The notes below the pieces were generated by a model that was not told the DNA's origin, ran no database searches, and was given only the letters and a program-made list of their open reading frames with translations. Made by a program: the position numbers and the translations under genes. Below, one piece after another: positions 1-13,100 of a DNA stretch of 64,000 nucleotides. Location of the stretch: NCBI GenBank assembly GCA_019914945.1, contig CM034102.1, positions 10,033,501 to 10,097,500 of the forward strand, written 5' to 3'. Source of the stretch: Typha latifolia (taxonomy: Eukaryota; Streptophyta; Magnoliopsida; Poales; Typhaceae). Position 1 is the stretch's first letter; the number at the start of each line of letters is the position of its first letter.

Positions 1-155
1 AGTTACGGATCTAATCCAATTTGTTTCTTAATTTTTTTACTTCAAGAAAATATTTGGTGAATATTTTCTCATAGTTGCCTGGACTGATTCTTGTAATAAA
101 TCTAGATCTTGAAGGAATCATTCCTTAGTCGATCTTTTAGTACTGTAACCCATCA
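1..155 (+). repeat. 3' part of a gypsy LTR
   Basis: This stretch aligns by eye with the last ~150 bases of the LTR that ends at 48430. Both have an A/T-rich core with a GAATATTTTC-like block, a CTTGAAGGAAT block, and a terminus ending CCCATCA. The element is cut by the window edge, so the rest of the LTR lies outside. A tRNA-Met-type primer binding site follows directly. It belongs to the same plus-strand family as the element at 42.7-48.4 kb. Confidence 0.7.
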
Positions 156-725
156 ATTTAGTATCAGAGCCAGGCGAACCTCAGACCTCCATTAATGGTT
201 GAAACAAGGAAGATGACATCAACAAAGAGACCAATGGAGAGCATATCGATAAGGGAAGACTCAACCCACGATAACCCTAACTGTGAGGTCAATTCCTTGA
301 GAGCAACCATGGTAGGACCAAGTCAATCAACGTCCATGGGTGTGAATATGGGCTTGGCGGATGAACTTAGGGGCAAGTTCCAAACATTGCTGCATAGAGT
401 TGACGCAATGCAAAAGGATCATAATGATTTAAAAGAATATATCATGAACTGATCGGCTTCGTCATCTCCTCAATGACGATTAGTGCCTCAAGAAGGACAA
501 GCGGTGGGACCAAACCGAATCGATACCCCACAGGTCGAGGTGCTACATGTTAGTATCAATGATCCCATTTTACCTATACCTACATATCATCCTCCACCTC
601 CATTACAAAACCCAAGATCGGCGGTGGTGGAACTCGAGAAGCGTGCAGCATCGGTGCGCTTCATCGATCAGGAGGATTGGCACTTTGAGGATGAAGTTGA
701 TCCTTTTGGAGATGGTGATGGACAT
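156..725 (+). pseudogene. Gypsy primer site and truncated gag N-terminus
   Basis: A degenerate tRNA-Met primer site (TAGTATCAGAGC) follows the LTR. It is followed by a gag start at 195, MVETRKMTSTKRPME, which closely resembles the start of the gag at 42755 (MVEIRKMTSTRRPME). The same order of segments continues (SMGVNMGLADELRG, then a proline-rich part, then WHFEDEVDPFGDGD), but stop codons and a frame change near 452-483 break it. Homology to the 42.7-kb copy stops at about 722. From there a minus-strand element begins with TGTAACAACCC, so gag was cut by that insertion or by a recombination. Confidence 0.75.
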
Positions 726-779
726 TGTAACAACCCAATTCAAAAAAAAAAAAAAACTAGTTGCATGGCACGACGTGGT

Positions 780-1697
780 CGGCTGCATCAAAACACAACC
801 AAGACCTTGTCGGGATGCATCACTGTAATACAAAGTTGTCGCCCTCTGTCAGAAGTGAAAGGATAGGAGCTGAAATCAATCTCTGATTGATCTCTTGGAA
901 GCTATTTTCACAATCATCTGACCACTCAAATCTCACCCCTTTTTGGTGAGGTGAGTAAGTGGCAAGGCAATCCGTGAAAATCTCTCTACAAACCTTCTAT
1001 AGTAGCTTGCCAATCCAAGGAAACTGCATATTTCAGATATTGAAGTAGGCCTCAGCCATTTGCTAACAGCCTCGATCTTCTTTTGATCCATCTTGACTCC
1101 ATCCTTGCTGATTATATATCCTAAGAAAGCCACCTCATCCAACCAAAACTCACACTTCTAAAACTTTGCATAAAGCTTTTCCTCACGAAGAGTTTGAAGT
1201 ATTATCCTTAGATGTTCCTCATGCTTTTCTTTGCTCTTGGAATAGATCAATATATTGTCAATGAATATCACAACAAGCTGGTCCAAGAAGATTTTGAAGA
1301 CCTGGTTCATTAAGTCCATAAAAGCTGCAGGTGCACTTGTAAGGCCGAAAGGCATCACTAAGAACTCCTAATGGCCATAGCGAATCCTAAATGTTGTCTT
1401 TGCAATATCTCCATTCTTGATCTTCAATTGGTGATAACCAGACCTCAAATCGATTTTTGAGAAGACCTGAGAGCCTTGCAGTTGATCAAAAAGATCATCG
1501 ATCCGGGGTAGTGGATACTTGATCTTCACAGTGACTTTATTTAACTCCCGATAATCAATACAAAGACGCATTGATCCATCTTTCTTCTTTACACATAAAA
1601 TTGGTGCTCCCCAAGGTGATACACTCGGACGAATAAAACCCAAATCCAACAACTCTTGAAGCTGGGTCTGCAACTCTCTAAGTTTTGCTGATGCCAT
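780..1697 (-). pseudogene. Gypsy reverse transcriptase / RNase H remnant
   Basis: Three adjoining minus-strand frames make one reverse transcriptase. They contain [31 protein letters not shown] and [15 protein letters not shown] in the first, [18 protein letters not shown] in the second, and FLGYIISKDGVKMDQKKI plus FLGLASYYRRFVERFS in the third. The RNase H start YYSDASRQGLGCVLMQ follows, and recognisable sequence ends there. The active-site box reads FIDN where FIDD is expected, so one catalytic aspartate is lost. A frame break near 1142-1158 and a stop near 1367 separate the pieces. The enzyme copied element RNA into DNA; this copy cannot. Confidence 0.88.
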
Positions 1698-2038
1698 CCT
1701 ATAGGGTGCCTTTGATATTGGTTCAGTGCTAGGGAGCAGATCTATGGTGAAGTCTATCTCTCTATCGGGTGGAAGACCAGGTAGATCTTCAGAAAAAATA
1801 TTGGAAATTCATTTACCACTTGAAGTTCATGAATCTCCTACTCTGCACGCTCCACGCCCACTACCGATGCCAAAAAGCCTGGGCATCCTTTCTTCATTAA
1901 TCGATTTGCTTGAAGTGCTGAGATAATACTAGTCGTAGGAATCTTTCGCTCACCCTGGATGAAAAATTCTGGCTTCTCCGGGATAGAAAATGTAATCATT
2001 TTCATTCTACAATCTACTATAGTATGATGTGCAGATAG

Positions 2039-2710
2039 CTAATCCATACCTAGTATAACATCAAAATCATGCATGTCTAGACAAATAAGATCTACTGGAA
2101 GTTTATGATCGTCTATCTCTACTAAACAAGATCTGCAAATAAGATTTAAAAGTATGGTCCTCCCTATGGGTGTAGTCACTGCTAAATATGATTCCATAAT
2201 CTCAAGTGCAATAAGTAATAAGGAAAGAAAATCAGGTGAACCAAAAGAGTGGGAGGCTCCAGAGTCTATAAGGATTTTAGCTGGTATGGAAGAAATAGAT
2301 AATGTACCTTGCACCATGGATGGTGAGTGCTCAGCCTCTTCCTGCATCAAAGTATAAATTCTTCCTTTATTCTCTAGCCTCGCTCCTAGATTTCTGCTAC
2401 TTGCTAGAGGCCTATTGTTTGCTGTGCCAGACTGGGATGGTCGATGTTGTTGATCCTGCTGAGAAGTCGGACACCATCCCCCACGTGGTGCTCTGCAATC
2501 TCTCGCCAAGTGGCTAGGTCTTCCACAGTTATAGCAGCTGCGGGGTACTCCATTGCACCCAACACTAGACGAATGGGGGTGTTCACACCTCGTACAATTT
2601 TTAAGCTGACTCTGTTTGGGACCTCCCCCAAAAGGGTTTGGTCCACTCCCGGCCCTCAAGGGCTGTCTAGACGACTGACCACCTCCTTTGTTTTGCTCCT
2701 GGTACCTCCT
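2039..2710 (-). pseudogene. Gypsy gag zinc knuckle and aspartic protease remnant
   Basis: The minus-strand frame starting near 2659 carries CYNCGRPSHLARDC, a CX2CX4HX4C nucleocapsid knuckle. A spacer and then KILIDSGASHSF follow, the retropepsin active site (DSG intact). A second cysteine pair (CTRCEHPHSS) precedes the knuckle. The gag matrix/capsid part upstream is missing. A stop separates it from the reverse transcriptase further left. The family normally makes one gag-pol polyprotein that the protease cleaves. Confidence 0.85.
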
Positions 2711-3073
2711 CGGCTTACCCCTAGAACTAAAATGGGTTTAGTTTACCCATTGGATTGGGCTGGGCTACTGCTGGCCTAGCCCATTCCAAAAAAGAAATTT
2801 AATTAATCGGGTTGGGCCGAGGCCCAGCCCAAAACTAAGTGGATTGGGCTACAGGCTAACCCCGCAGCCCACCCACTTAAATGGTTCGGTTCGGGTGGGG
2901 TCTTTGGATCCGAAATCCAACCCAAACCCGAACCCGAAACTAAATAGAAAAGGGTTGGCTTAGGTTAAACCCAAGCCCCACCTATAGCCTTCTCTTCCCG
3001 CGACTGACTTGAGGAAGAGAAGGATCGAGGGAGAGAGTGGCCGCCGGCGACCCTGCCGATGGCAGTTCACGAA

Positions 3074-3112
<39 letters not shown>

Positions 3113-3650
3113 CGTCGTCCTCACGAGGTGGAGGAGAACCCGTTACCAACGGCCGACGACGATTGGAGCCACGAGGGCTCTTCCAGAAGGCAACCATGGC
3201 GCAAGGCCAATGGCTTGGAGCTCTCGAGCACGAGCAGTAGTAGCCTGAAGCTGCCGGCCGACGAGAGTTGCCGGCGAAGCTGAAATCCCCAAATTAGGTA
3301 TTTCTAATTTACTTTATTAAACTTTAATTAAAATTTCTAGGTAGGAGAGGGCTTACCAACGAGTCGTATGGTGGTCTTTAATTGCTCCGGCGGCGCTCCG
3401 GCGATCCGATTCCACAACGACGACTCCGACAGTGAGAAAAAAAAGAAAACGAAGGAGGGGAAGAAAAGAGGAGGCGGAGGGGGCTGAGGGGATTAAGGGG
3501 AGAGAAAGAAAATTTAGAGTTTAATTTATAGATTAAGAGAGGATTAAATCTAATCCGATTCGGATTAGATAAAATCCTTTTTGCGCCTCGTCGCGTGCCG
3601 GAGAGGGAGAGGGGAGGGACTGCGTGCACCCTCCTCTCTCAACCCCCCAA
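2711..3650 (-). repeat. Probable gypsy LTR / leader region, GC-rich with (CT)n
   Basis: No gene is visible. About 2740-2990 is built of repeated GGGCT/AGCCC and CCCGAACCCG-like words. From 2990 to 3290 the sequence is GC-rich, and 3370-3640 is purine-rich. On the minus strand a TATA-like CTATAAATTA lies near 3520-3530, followed by a pyrimidine-rich tract, which is a common LTR promoter layout. I infer this is the 5' LTR and leader of the minus-strand gypsy element to the left. No matching second LTR remains to prove it. Confidence 0.4.
3076..3108. repeat. (CT)n microsatellite
   Basis: An uninterrupted CT dinucleotide run of about 16 units. Open frames through it on both strands encode only Leu-Ser or Arg-Glu repeats and are not genes. 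Confidence 0.95.
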
Positions 3651-4136
3651 ATTTTTTTTTTCTGATTCTGACAATTCAAACAATCAATTTTTTCATATGC
3701 AGTCAATCCTCTAAAATTACCTCAAATCAATTAAATACAAGTAAGATGCTTCTATAGTGCCTTCTCATGAAGTTAGATTCTCAATTCTATTTATTTCTTG
3801 GAATTTGTATTTCACCTTTTCATCACCAACACCACAGTTACCTCACATCTTAACCATTGAAGAATTACTCTTTCCTACTCTATATATTTTTGAACTAAAA
3901 TGGTCTTTCTCCGCTTTTGGGGCATTCTCTTTCCACTCGATAAATTAATGAAAAGCAAAATACTTGGCTAATCTGGTAAATCACCCTAAAAAACAAATAA
4001 TTAATATGAGAAGAAGCTGGCGTCATTTAACCATGCAGTCTCAATCTAACTGAATTCTGTAGAGATACATATTCTTATCCATTTATAAGTCCTTTGAGAC
4101 AATGCCATTCATAGATCAATTCGTACATACTGCTAG
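3651..4136. other. Spacer 3' of the beta-glucosidase gene
   Basis: A/T-rich DNA between the gypsy remnant and the GH1 stop codon. It must hold the 3' UTR of the minus-strand gene. I see no gene or clear repeat. Confidence 0.5.
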
Positions 4137-7100
4137 CTATGCAGAGCTAACATGACATTTGTCATAATTGAAGAGGCTGCAATTGAACCACAAATTTTCT
4201 TTCCTCTGGAACATGTCCTTGAACCAGTAAGCTGACATTTTTGGGTATCGCTTCAGGTCTTGGAAGTCAACATAGACCAGACCGAACCTGCAAGTGTAGC
4301 CCGACCCCCATTCAAAATTATCCAGCAGAGACCATGCAAAGTAGCCTATCACATTGGCACCCTCATCTATCCCTTTCTTGAGTTCAGTTAAATAGCTCTT
4401 GTAGAAGTTCACCCTTATGGTGTCATTCAAGGCCTCCGGGAGAGTGATGTTGCCTGGTTGATCCATACCTATTGGATATTATTGTAGCAAAACCTTAGAG
4501 CTTAGTTGTTAATTATCTAAGGTGATCAATGTTTCGTTTGTACCATTTTCCGATAAAATGATGATTGGATTGCCATACTTCTCCTTGATGTAGTTCACAA
4601 CACTGTACATTCCCGTTGGTACGATATAAAGCCAGTGAGAGTTTGCCTGCACATAGCTTTCCATTTTTCAAATAAACCATCACAATATCACTTCTAGGCA
4701 AAAACAAATATTTACTAATGTTGCTACTTAACTTGCCAAGTTGACTTGACCTATCAATTGCAGACAACTTGACTCAAATCTAAACTTGTCAAGTTTACTC
4801 AGTGAATTTTCAAATTATGCAGGATAGTAACTAGTCAACTAGTTGAAGACCATAGTGGAGATCAGATAATTTACCCGTGGTCCAATTGGCACACCATTAC
4901 ATTCAGCTGTATTGTCAAGGAAATAAAGAAGAAAAATATAAGTACTACTATGAATATCAATAAAAATTCAGATGTTCTGGCCATATCGGAACATGAAAAT
5001 AGTTGAAAAAACTCACAAACATAATCAACATTCCAGTCGGCTGAGTAGCTGTACGGTGTTTGCGGATTCATGTGTCGGTCTTTCGTGTAATAAGATGTGT
5101 ACTGACTGATTCCTACATAATCTGCAGAACCTTTAACCAAGTTAACTTCTTCTGGAGTGAAATTAGGAAGTCTCTCTTTAACAATCTCCTGCATTATCTG
5201 TGGATACTGTCCATTTATTATCGGATCAAGAAACCTGAAATTTTAAATATCAGTGTTATGCTTCATAGCTATTAGTTCTTAATTTGAAGGTTCCACATAG
5301 ATAAGCTCTTACCAACCGACGTGGAAGTCCCTAGCCCTCTGAGCTGCTGCTTGGTCGTTGGTGGAGTTGGAAAGAGGCTCATACCAATTAAAATCCAGAA
5401 GAATCCCAATCTTGCCCTTCTGTGTAGCCTACAAAGTAGTATTGTTCTTGTTCATAAATCAGTTACTATGCAATAAATCAATGTCTTTATACAATGAACT
5501 AGAGAAAGTAACACTAGTCACCACATGTTCTGAGTGAACAATAAAACTATTCAAATACTGACTATTTGGATTATAGATACGTTATTTGTTGACTAAACTT
5601 GCATCACATGCACCAATCATAGGAGGACTGACTTTGTCTTGATAGTATTCGAAAGTCCCTGCCAGGATAATGGGGCAAGGAAATATTTTATAATTATACT
5701 ATTAGGTCCCACATGTGAGATCTTAGTTTGCAGATCTGAGACAATTAAGCACGTGGTACAATGAGTACATGTAACCATTGATTACACTACTGATTTTTCA
5801 ACCAAACGCGATGATTAATTGTGTGAATCAATATTTTCTTTTTGTACTAGGTTGAATTACTATCGCAGCACGATCATCAGTAGAATAAAACTAATCTGTC
5901 TAACAATGATCTAAGTCCAACTCACATTCCCTATTGCTAGGTGAACAATCCAACACTAGGTTAATTCTGAAGAGCCGACATCGAAGGATTTTGTCGACTA
6001 ACAAGCGCTGATCCTCTGAATGGTATAACGCACAAATGTGGGTGAAGTTGTGAGCACATAGTTATACCCACAATATAAGGTGAATAGCGATGTGTTGAGT
6101 TGAGGTTTCATATGATTATTTTCCACAGAGAGATGCAACGATGATGATATTGATATTTATGAGATAGGTCACACAATTGAGATCTTTATCTGTGCCACGA
6201 AAAATCAGTCAGCTATTCAATTACTAGGCTTAGCAGATATTAACCTCAAGTTCTACCACTTCTCTTGGGGTATTCCTTGATAATTCTGGATACATATTTG
6301 CCATGTGGACTTGTGACTGATCAACTTTCCCCATAGCCCTGAGGGTGTACTTGATGATAATTTGATGCTCTCGAGTATGTTTTGTGTATATTTATGCTTT
6401 ATACACGCATGTTCACACACTAGTCCTTTATCTTCAGCCAAAAGATATGTACCACTTGCTGAATATCAGGCTTCACTTCTCGACACCCCTTGCTGGAACT
6501 CAATGTAGATTTAACTTGGAAGAAAATTAACTATGTAATGTATATTCTGTAACGGATTAAAATAGAGAATGCCATCTTGTGTGATGACAAGGCTCTCCAT
6601 CATGAGCCCTATTGGTGCTGATTCAAATAACGATAGCGAACCTCTAACAGAAGTTGTTCATATCTTACCCCTACAGAAGGTCAAGTTCGTCTTAACACAT
6701 AAACATGATCTAACCCACAATGGAGACATAATGGTGGGAGAAAAGTTTTCCATTAAATCTTTGGAATTATAGACTATATAGAAGTATAGAAGATATATGA
6801 AACCATATTTGGAGTTAAATGTACCTGATGCAGAACTGCAGACTACGATATTGTCACATGTCCGTAAGACCATTTAAATTTTTAATTTGGTTATGATTAG
6901 GTAAATGGGATAAAATAATTAAACTAATTAAATCAATAAACCAGCACAGTTTACAGTTAGCTATATTTCAATTTAGAAAAAATAACATTGATATTACCCG
7001 ATAATTATCACGGTATCTCTTAACTGCTGTCGCATGAGATAAGATAAGATGATGAGCAACGATGTAAGGCTCAGTTGAGGAGTTTCCACTAGCTGGGCAG

Positions 7101-10100
7101 TTAGTGCATCTTAGAGGGGGATGCATGCCCTGGTCATAACCAAACGCTGCAATTATCCTTGGCTCATTGAAGGTGAACCAGTTCTTTACTCTATCACCAA
7201 ATATCTTGAAACAGAAATCAGCATAATCAGCATATAAATCCCTGCATAAGATAAATTATCAAAGCAAAGTTTTAGTCCACTTCCTGTAATATTTTGGTTA
7301 ATCTATGCAGCATGACAAGGCCTTATGGTTTGGTTAATATCCTTAGTAAAAAACAAATGTACAAATCAGTATGATAATTTCTTTCTTCTTTATGCTATTC
7401 CTGTGAGTATGAACGCTAATTTACAGAAATGTTGAACGCTAATTTACAGAAATGTTCTTTGAATTGCTAAATGAGTACATTGATTTTTTTTTCTAGCATA
7501 TCTCTATTTATGAAGCATAGTCTGCAACAGCTTCTATAGCTGCACAGTGAATCTATCGGAAGACAACAAAAGTTGCCTAACATGGCATGCCAGAATGAGT
7601 CACAGTTTATACAATATGAAAGGATAGCTAAAAGAGAATCATTGCAACTCTGAACTTACACCATCTTTGGGTTTAACCAACCGTGATACTTTTCCTCGAG
7701 CGCAAGAGGGAGATCAAAGTGATGAAGATTTGCATATGGAACGATGCCTATTTTCAGGGAATAAGTCAGTGACAATCGTTTCTTAGCTCTTGGTATTCTG
7801 ATCTCATCAAAAGCTTTTCTAATTCTTTTCCTATCATTTTACCTTGCTGAAGCATGTAGTCTATCAGCTTGTTGTAATATGCTACACCTTTTGGATTAAC
7901 TCTTCCCTCTCCCTCTACATAAAGGGATGTCACCACCAATTACTTTCAATGAAATCTTCTAATCTGGACTTACGAACTCATTTCAAGTAAAAAGACAAGC
8001 ATAAACTTAATCTCAGAGAATCAGAAAAAAGTTTTGTTTACCTGGAAAGATCCTAGACCATGAGATAGAGAACCTGGAAGCATCAAAATTCATCTTTTTC
8101 ATGATATCCACATCTTCCTACAAAATAATATCCATCGCTGAGTTGTTGAACTTACTTTAACAATAGAATGAAACTAATAAAAATTTGAATACTATTTGAG
8201 AGAAGCAGAAGGCATCTTAAATGCTTACATCACTTTAAAAAAATAGAATGAAAAACTTTCTTACTTCAGGCTTAAGTTTTCTTATTCTTTTTGTTTATTT
8301 TTTGTTCTGCATATAAATCTGCTGGATTGATCATGTGAGAACCTAGTTTAGACTGTTGGTTTTCAAAAGAGAAGATAGACAAGACAGAAAGAGCAGGATG
8401 TTTGTAGCTTCCATTAAGATGGTAATTTCTCCACCTATGGTGCAGATGGAATTTTAAAAATTCAAATTACAATGTTTTCACTGTCAAGTTTCTAAGGACT
8501 GTACATCTAAAATTTTTTGTCAGTTACTAATCCCAAAGATCAGGAACAAGGATTATAAGCAATAATCTTGATTATAGAAAGGAAGATGAGAGAGAAAGAT
8601 GGTGCTCTCTTCCTCTATATTAAAAAATTTAGAGATGTATCCATTAGAGATAGACATCGTTAACGCATATGAAATAGCACCTTCTAGACCAATTAGAGAG
8701 CTGTTGGATGAATGGATAAAACTGTATTTACATTGATCATTTGAAGGGCTTGATTCCCCTTGTCTGTTAATGTCATTTAAACATTATTCGAACCAACGAT
8801 GGCCATGCCACAAGCACGGACCATGCCTACCACTGGTGGGCACGGCACGGCATGGCATGTGCCGCGGCACTTGCTGGCCATGCCGTAAGAGAATGAGAGA
8901 AAAAGGTAAAATATACTTATCTTTCCCTTAAATTTTTAACCTCTCTCTCTTTTTCTCTTTCTCTTGATCTTTCTTCTCTCTCGGGCTAGGAACACCCGAT
9001 CAAGCTCAGGCGACGGTGAGCGGCGACATGTAGCTCGACGACGAGTGGCAAAATTACTAGGAGGGGTGTCGTGCCACGTGCCGGTACGCTATTGGCATGG
9101 CAAGTGCCGACCAGCATGCCTCATGCCAGTTGGCACAGCCATCCATGATTCGAACAATGCTCTCAGTCTATCACCATTTGTTCGTGAACACTACTTGTGT
9201 TTGAATGCTGAAAAACTCAGTTCGAACACTGAAATATATATATATATATATATATTATGCTCCATTTATAGAGTTCCTCCTAATGACCAAAAAGCTTTGC
9301 CAAGGGAACACATCTCTTTACATAGATGATGTAAACCTATGTCTCTTTAATTCAAGCAATGCGATACTAAACCAAAAATTCAATATTTCCCTCCGAGAGA
9401 GTTAGGAAACTTGAATTTCACCAATTGCCTTATTAAATACTTACCTTATTCATGCTTTTGCTTTATATATTTTAAGAAAATGCTCTACAAAAAGGGAATT
9501 CTCTGAAGCTCCATCTAGCAACCAGCCTTTAAGAGCTTGGCACAGACTTCAATAACTAGTGGACATTTGTCTTAGGGATAATTTTCAAGTACTAGAAGAG
9601 AGATATGAGTGGCAAAACTTATGGTTGGGTAAATATTTCAGTCTGTATCCATCGAAAAAGATAGGGCATAAGCATCTGCATAAGTTTTTGTTCTACTTTG
9701 TCAACTAGAACTTTATCAATAGTTGATTTGCATGGATGACAGTATCAATTGAATCGACCAAAACCAAGGTTCCAAGTATTGGAATTGGGATCGGGATCGG
9801 CCGTCTGAAAAAATGATACGTATCGGCGGCATCGGCAGTATCGGTCGTCCGTATTGGCCTGTATTTTAAAATAAAGAAAAATTCTTAATTTTTAAAAAAA
9901 AATAATAAGATATAAATATAAATTATTCATATATAAAGTCTAAAAATTAAAAAATAAATACTATTTTCTCAATTTCTATTTCTCCCCCTTTCTACTGCTC
10001 ACACTCTCTCTCTCCTACACAAATTAAAAAAAAAATTTAACTTCTCTCCACTAATTCTCTTTTCTATCAAACTCTCTCTCTCTTAGTAACTCTCTCTTAT

Positions 10101-13100
10101 CAAACTCTCTTCCTAATTAACTTTCTCTCCTACTAACTCTCTCTCTTAAAAACTCTCCCTCTCCCTCACCGACTGCCACCTCTTTCCCTCTTTAACATAG
10201 TTTTTTAATTTTTATTTTCTCTCCATGCCTCTCTCTCTCTCCTCTTTCCCTCTGTCTTCTTCCCTCTCCCTCTTACTGCTGCAACCCACAAGCTCTATCT
10301 CTTTTTCCCTCTCTTTCCCTCCCTCTTGCTCCATCTCTCTTTCTTTCTCCCTCTTTCCCTCTCTCTCTTCCTCCCTCTCTTTCCCTCTCTTGCTCCCTCT
10401 CTTTCTCTCTCTCTTTCCTCTTTCTTTCTCTCTTACCCATGCTCGTCTTGGGCGGGATCGGCCGATACAGCCGATCCCGAACTGAAATGAATTGGGTATC
10501 GGCCGATACCAAACCAAAACCAATCGATTGGTTTTGGCCAGGGAGCCGATCCCGATCCCACTCGGGATCGGCCGAAACTAGGAACCATGGCCAAAACTGA
10601 TTGAGACCTACCCCCTTCTGAACAAAATGGCTAATTTTAGAACTGGATCGATGAGATCGGCGCGATTGGCAAAATTAACCGAAATGGCTTGATATGGGTT
10701 GTTCAAAGATTTGGGTCAGATCTGACCTAGTCAATAATTGATGTCTTCAATTGCCTTTATTTCAAATTTTCACCTTTTATTCTATCTCTCTCTCTCTTCC
10801 ACTCTGAGAAAGCCATTCTTTCCTCCCACCTTTCAAACTTTAACGAGCTCATTTGATGGCAAACTCGGCAACTACGCACTCCTGCGAACTTGGGATGAAT
10901 GTTTTTTTCTCTCTTTTAATTTTTTTATTTTTTCTCTTTCTCTCAACTCTCTAACTCCATTTTTCTCTCTCATTCTCTTACTAGTGAAGAGAGAAAGTAA
11001 GAGAGAAATCTCTTTATCTCACTTTTGCAATAGTAATTTACAAGCATAGAAATTTATCAAATTCAGTATGGAATTCATTATGATTTTTAATAAGTGAGTA
11101 CATTTTCAGTTTTTAGGCTTAATATGAATAATTTTGTGTAATTAAAAAAATAATTTGATATCATTGACTGATATGAGCTGCTAATACAGCCTGTATGTAT
11201 CATTTTTTTGAGCGGCTAATATTGATGTTGCCACTATTCATTGTTTGTAGTTGTTTATACAGTTCACAAATTGCAAATCAGGCACATGCTAAGGGAATGT
11301 ATAAGAAGATCAATCAATTTATAAACATTGTAAGTTTTGTCTAATAATTTTGAGAGGAGCTAATCTCTGAAGTTTCTTTTTCTTAGAAATGAGTAAATTG
11401 AGAACAGTATTCCATCCATCTATTTTAAGTTATTTTAAGTTATTTTAAGAACATTAAATCATTTTAAGTTATTTTTACGACAGACATAGCATACGTTGCT
11501 TATTTTTTTCGGATTACCTTGTAGAGATGATACTCATCTGCCGTCACGTCTGCCGTAGCATTTCCTGGAATATTTCCTGTCCATATCAATAAAACAATTT
11601 TAGATGAGATTTACAATGAACATATCCTTAATCTATAAAGAAAATAATATCTTGAAGGCGTTATCATACGAGAGCATAAAGGGTGACAAAGATTTGATAT
11701 TAGAGAGTCATCAATTGGTCTCTGATTTTGTAATTGAGTCACGACAACTTAAAAGTAAGTTATTTGAGTTGTTTCTTATTTTCTTTTCATTTATTTTCTT
11801 TTTTTATTTATTTGGTAGCTTTAGTAATTGGCATTACATTTTTTTTAATTGATTGAAAGTGTTCTGGATAAACAAGTTAGTACTCGGTTAGGTAATGGCA
11901 GAACAATAAGCAAGCAATGACAAGGAGTGGGATAGGGCAGCATTGATAGGTTGACCACCTACTAAATAGGAACAAAATAGTTTATTAAATGAGAGAGAAG
12001 CACTTGCATAGCCAGGAAATTATACTAGTCACAAATATTAAATTTCTGCCTAGCAACCAAGTGGATATAGTAGTGATATTTCTCTTGAGATCTTATATAG
12101 ATGATAACTTATTGATGTATCATCACATTAAGCCAATAAAACCTTATTTTTCTATTATTCTGCATTTTAGATTTCTAATCAATACTTCTTTGAGTTCTTT
12201 CTATCTGTATATGTTTTTTTTTCCATTTTAGTTTGAAAGATAAGACAATTACGGAAATTACTTAGTACTGATTCCATCTACTATTGTTTTCATTGTAATT
12301 AGAACTCTCTATTTTTAGGAGTTAATTAATTGGAAACTTTCAATTTAGAAAATTAGAGGTTTTTACCAAAATTTGTGATGCAACGACAAAGTTAGATAGA
12401 ACATCATAAGGAATTTCTTCTCTAATCTATTAATTCTCACCAACACTAGATCAAAGGTATCAATTTTTGAGAAACACAAAAGTTTGCAACTGAGAAGAAA
12501 CATGAATTTTCATTCTCACCAACACTAGATCAAAGGTATCAATTTTTGAGAAACACAAAAGTTTGCAATTGAGAAGAAACATGAATTTTAATTGCTATAA
12601 TACTAAGATAAAATAATATTTCACCACTCATGGTTTGGCTTGATATGAAGTTATATCCTTATACTTTAAAATTAATCACCCAACCCTCATATAGTTCAGA
12701 CCAAAATATAATTGTTAGATATTTCATACAAACTAATAGCATAAAGATCAAACTACCCCTACCATTTCGGAATTATAGTGTATTTATAATGGGTATTTAA
12801 GTCTTTTCACTTTTTTTTATTAACGGTGATTAATATTTGCAACTTTGAGTGTGTGTTGAGAGAGGCGGGGGGAGGGGGCTGGTTAAGTGCTCAAGTCAAA
12901 ATTAACCAAACCATAAAGAATTCAACTGTAAATTACCCAAACATCTATGAAGTACACATATGAATACAATACGAGGATATGGCAAATCATTGAAAAACAT
13001 GATACAATCATACAATGCATATAGTATTAATAAATAAAGTATTATATTATATTCACTCACTAATGACTTCACGGGTTAAAAGGATAAGACTTTGTAGGTT

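Larger units (their letters stand above)
726..3650 (-). mobile_element. Decayed Ty3/gypsy retrotransposon, minus strand
   Basis: Reading leftward on the minus strand there is a GC-rich LTR/leader, a gag C-terminus with zinc knuckle, a protease, a reverse transcriptase and the start of RNase H. The rest of RNase H, integrase and nearly all of the 3' LTR are gone. The left edge reads TGTAACAACCC on the plus strand, which would be the usual GGGTTGTTACA end of a gypsy LTR. A poly-A run near 742-756 marks the join. The right border is uncertain; I place it where the purine/pyrimidine-rich leader gives way to plain A/T-rich DNA. The pol style suggests the Tekay/Del branch, but this is only a guess from motif wording. 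Confidence 0.7.

Noticed and set aside
10212..10523. Open frames of ~100 codons on both strands in the CT-rich block
   Set aside because: Translations are pure Ser/Leu or Arg/Glu/Lys low complexity inside an hAT-like element.
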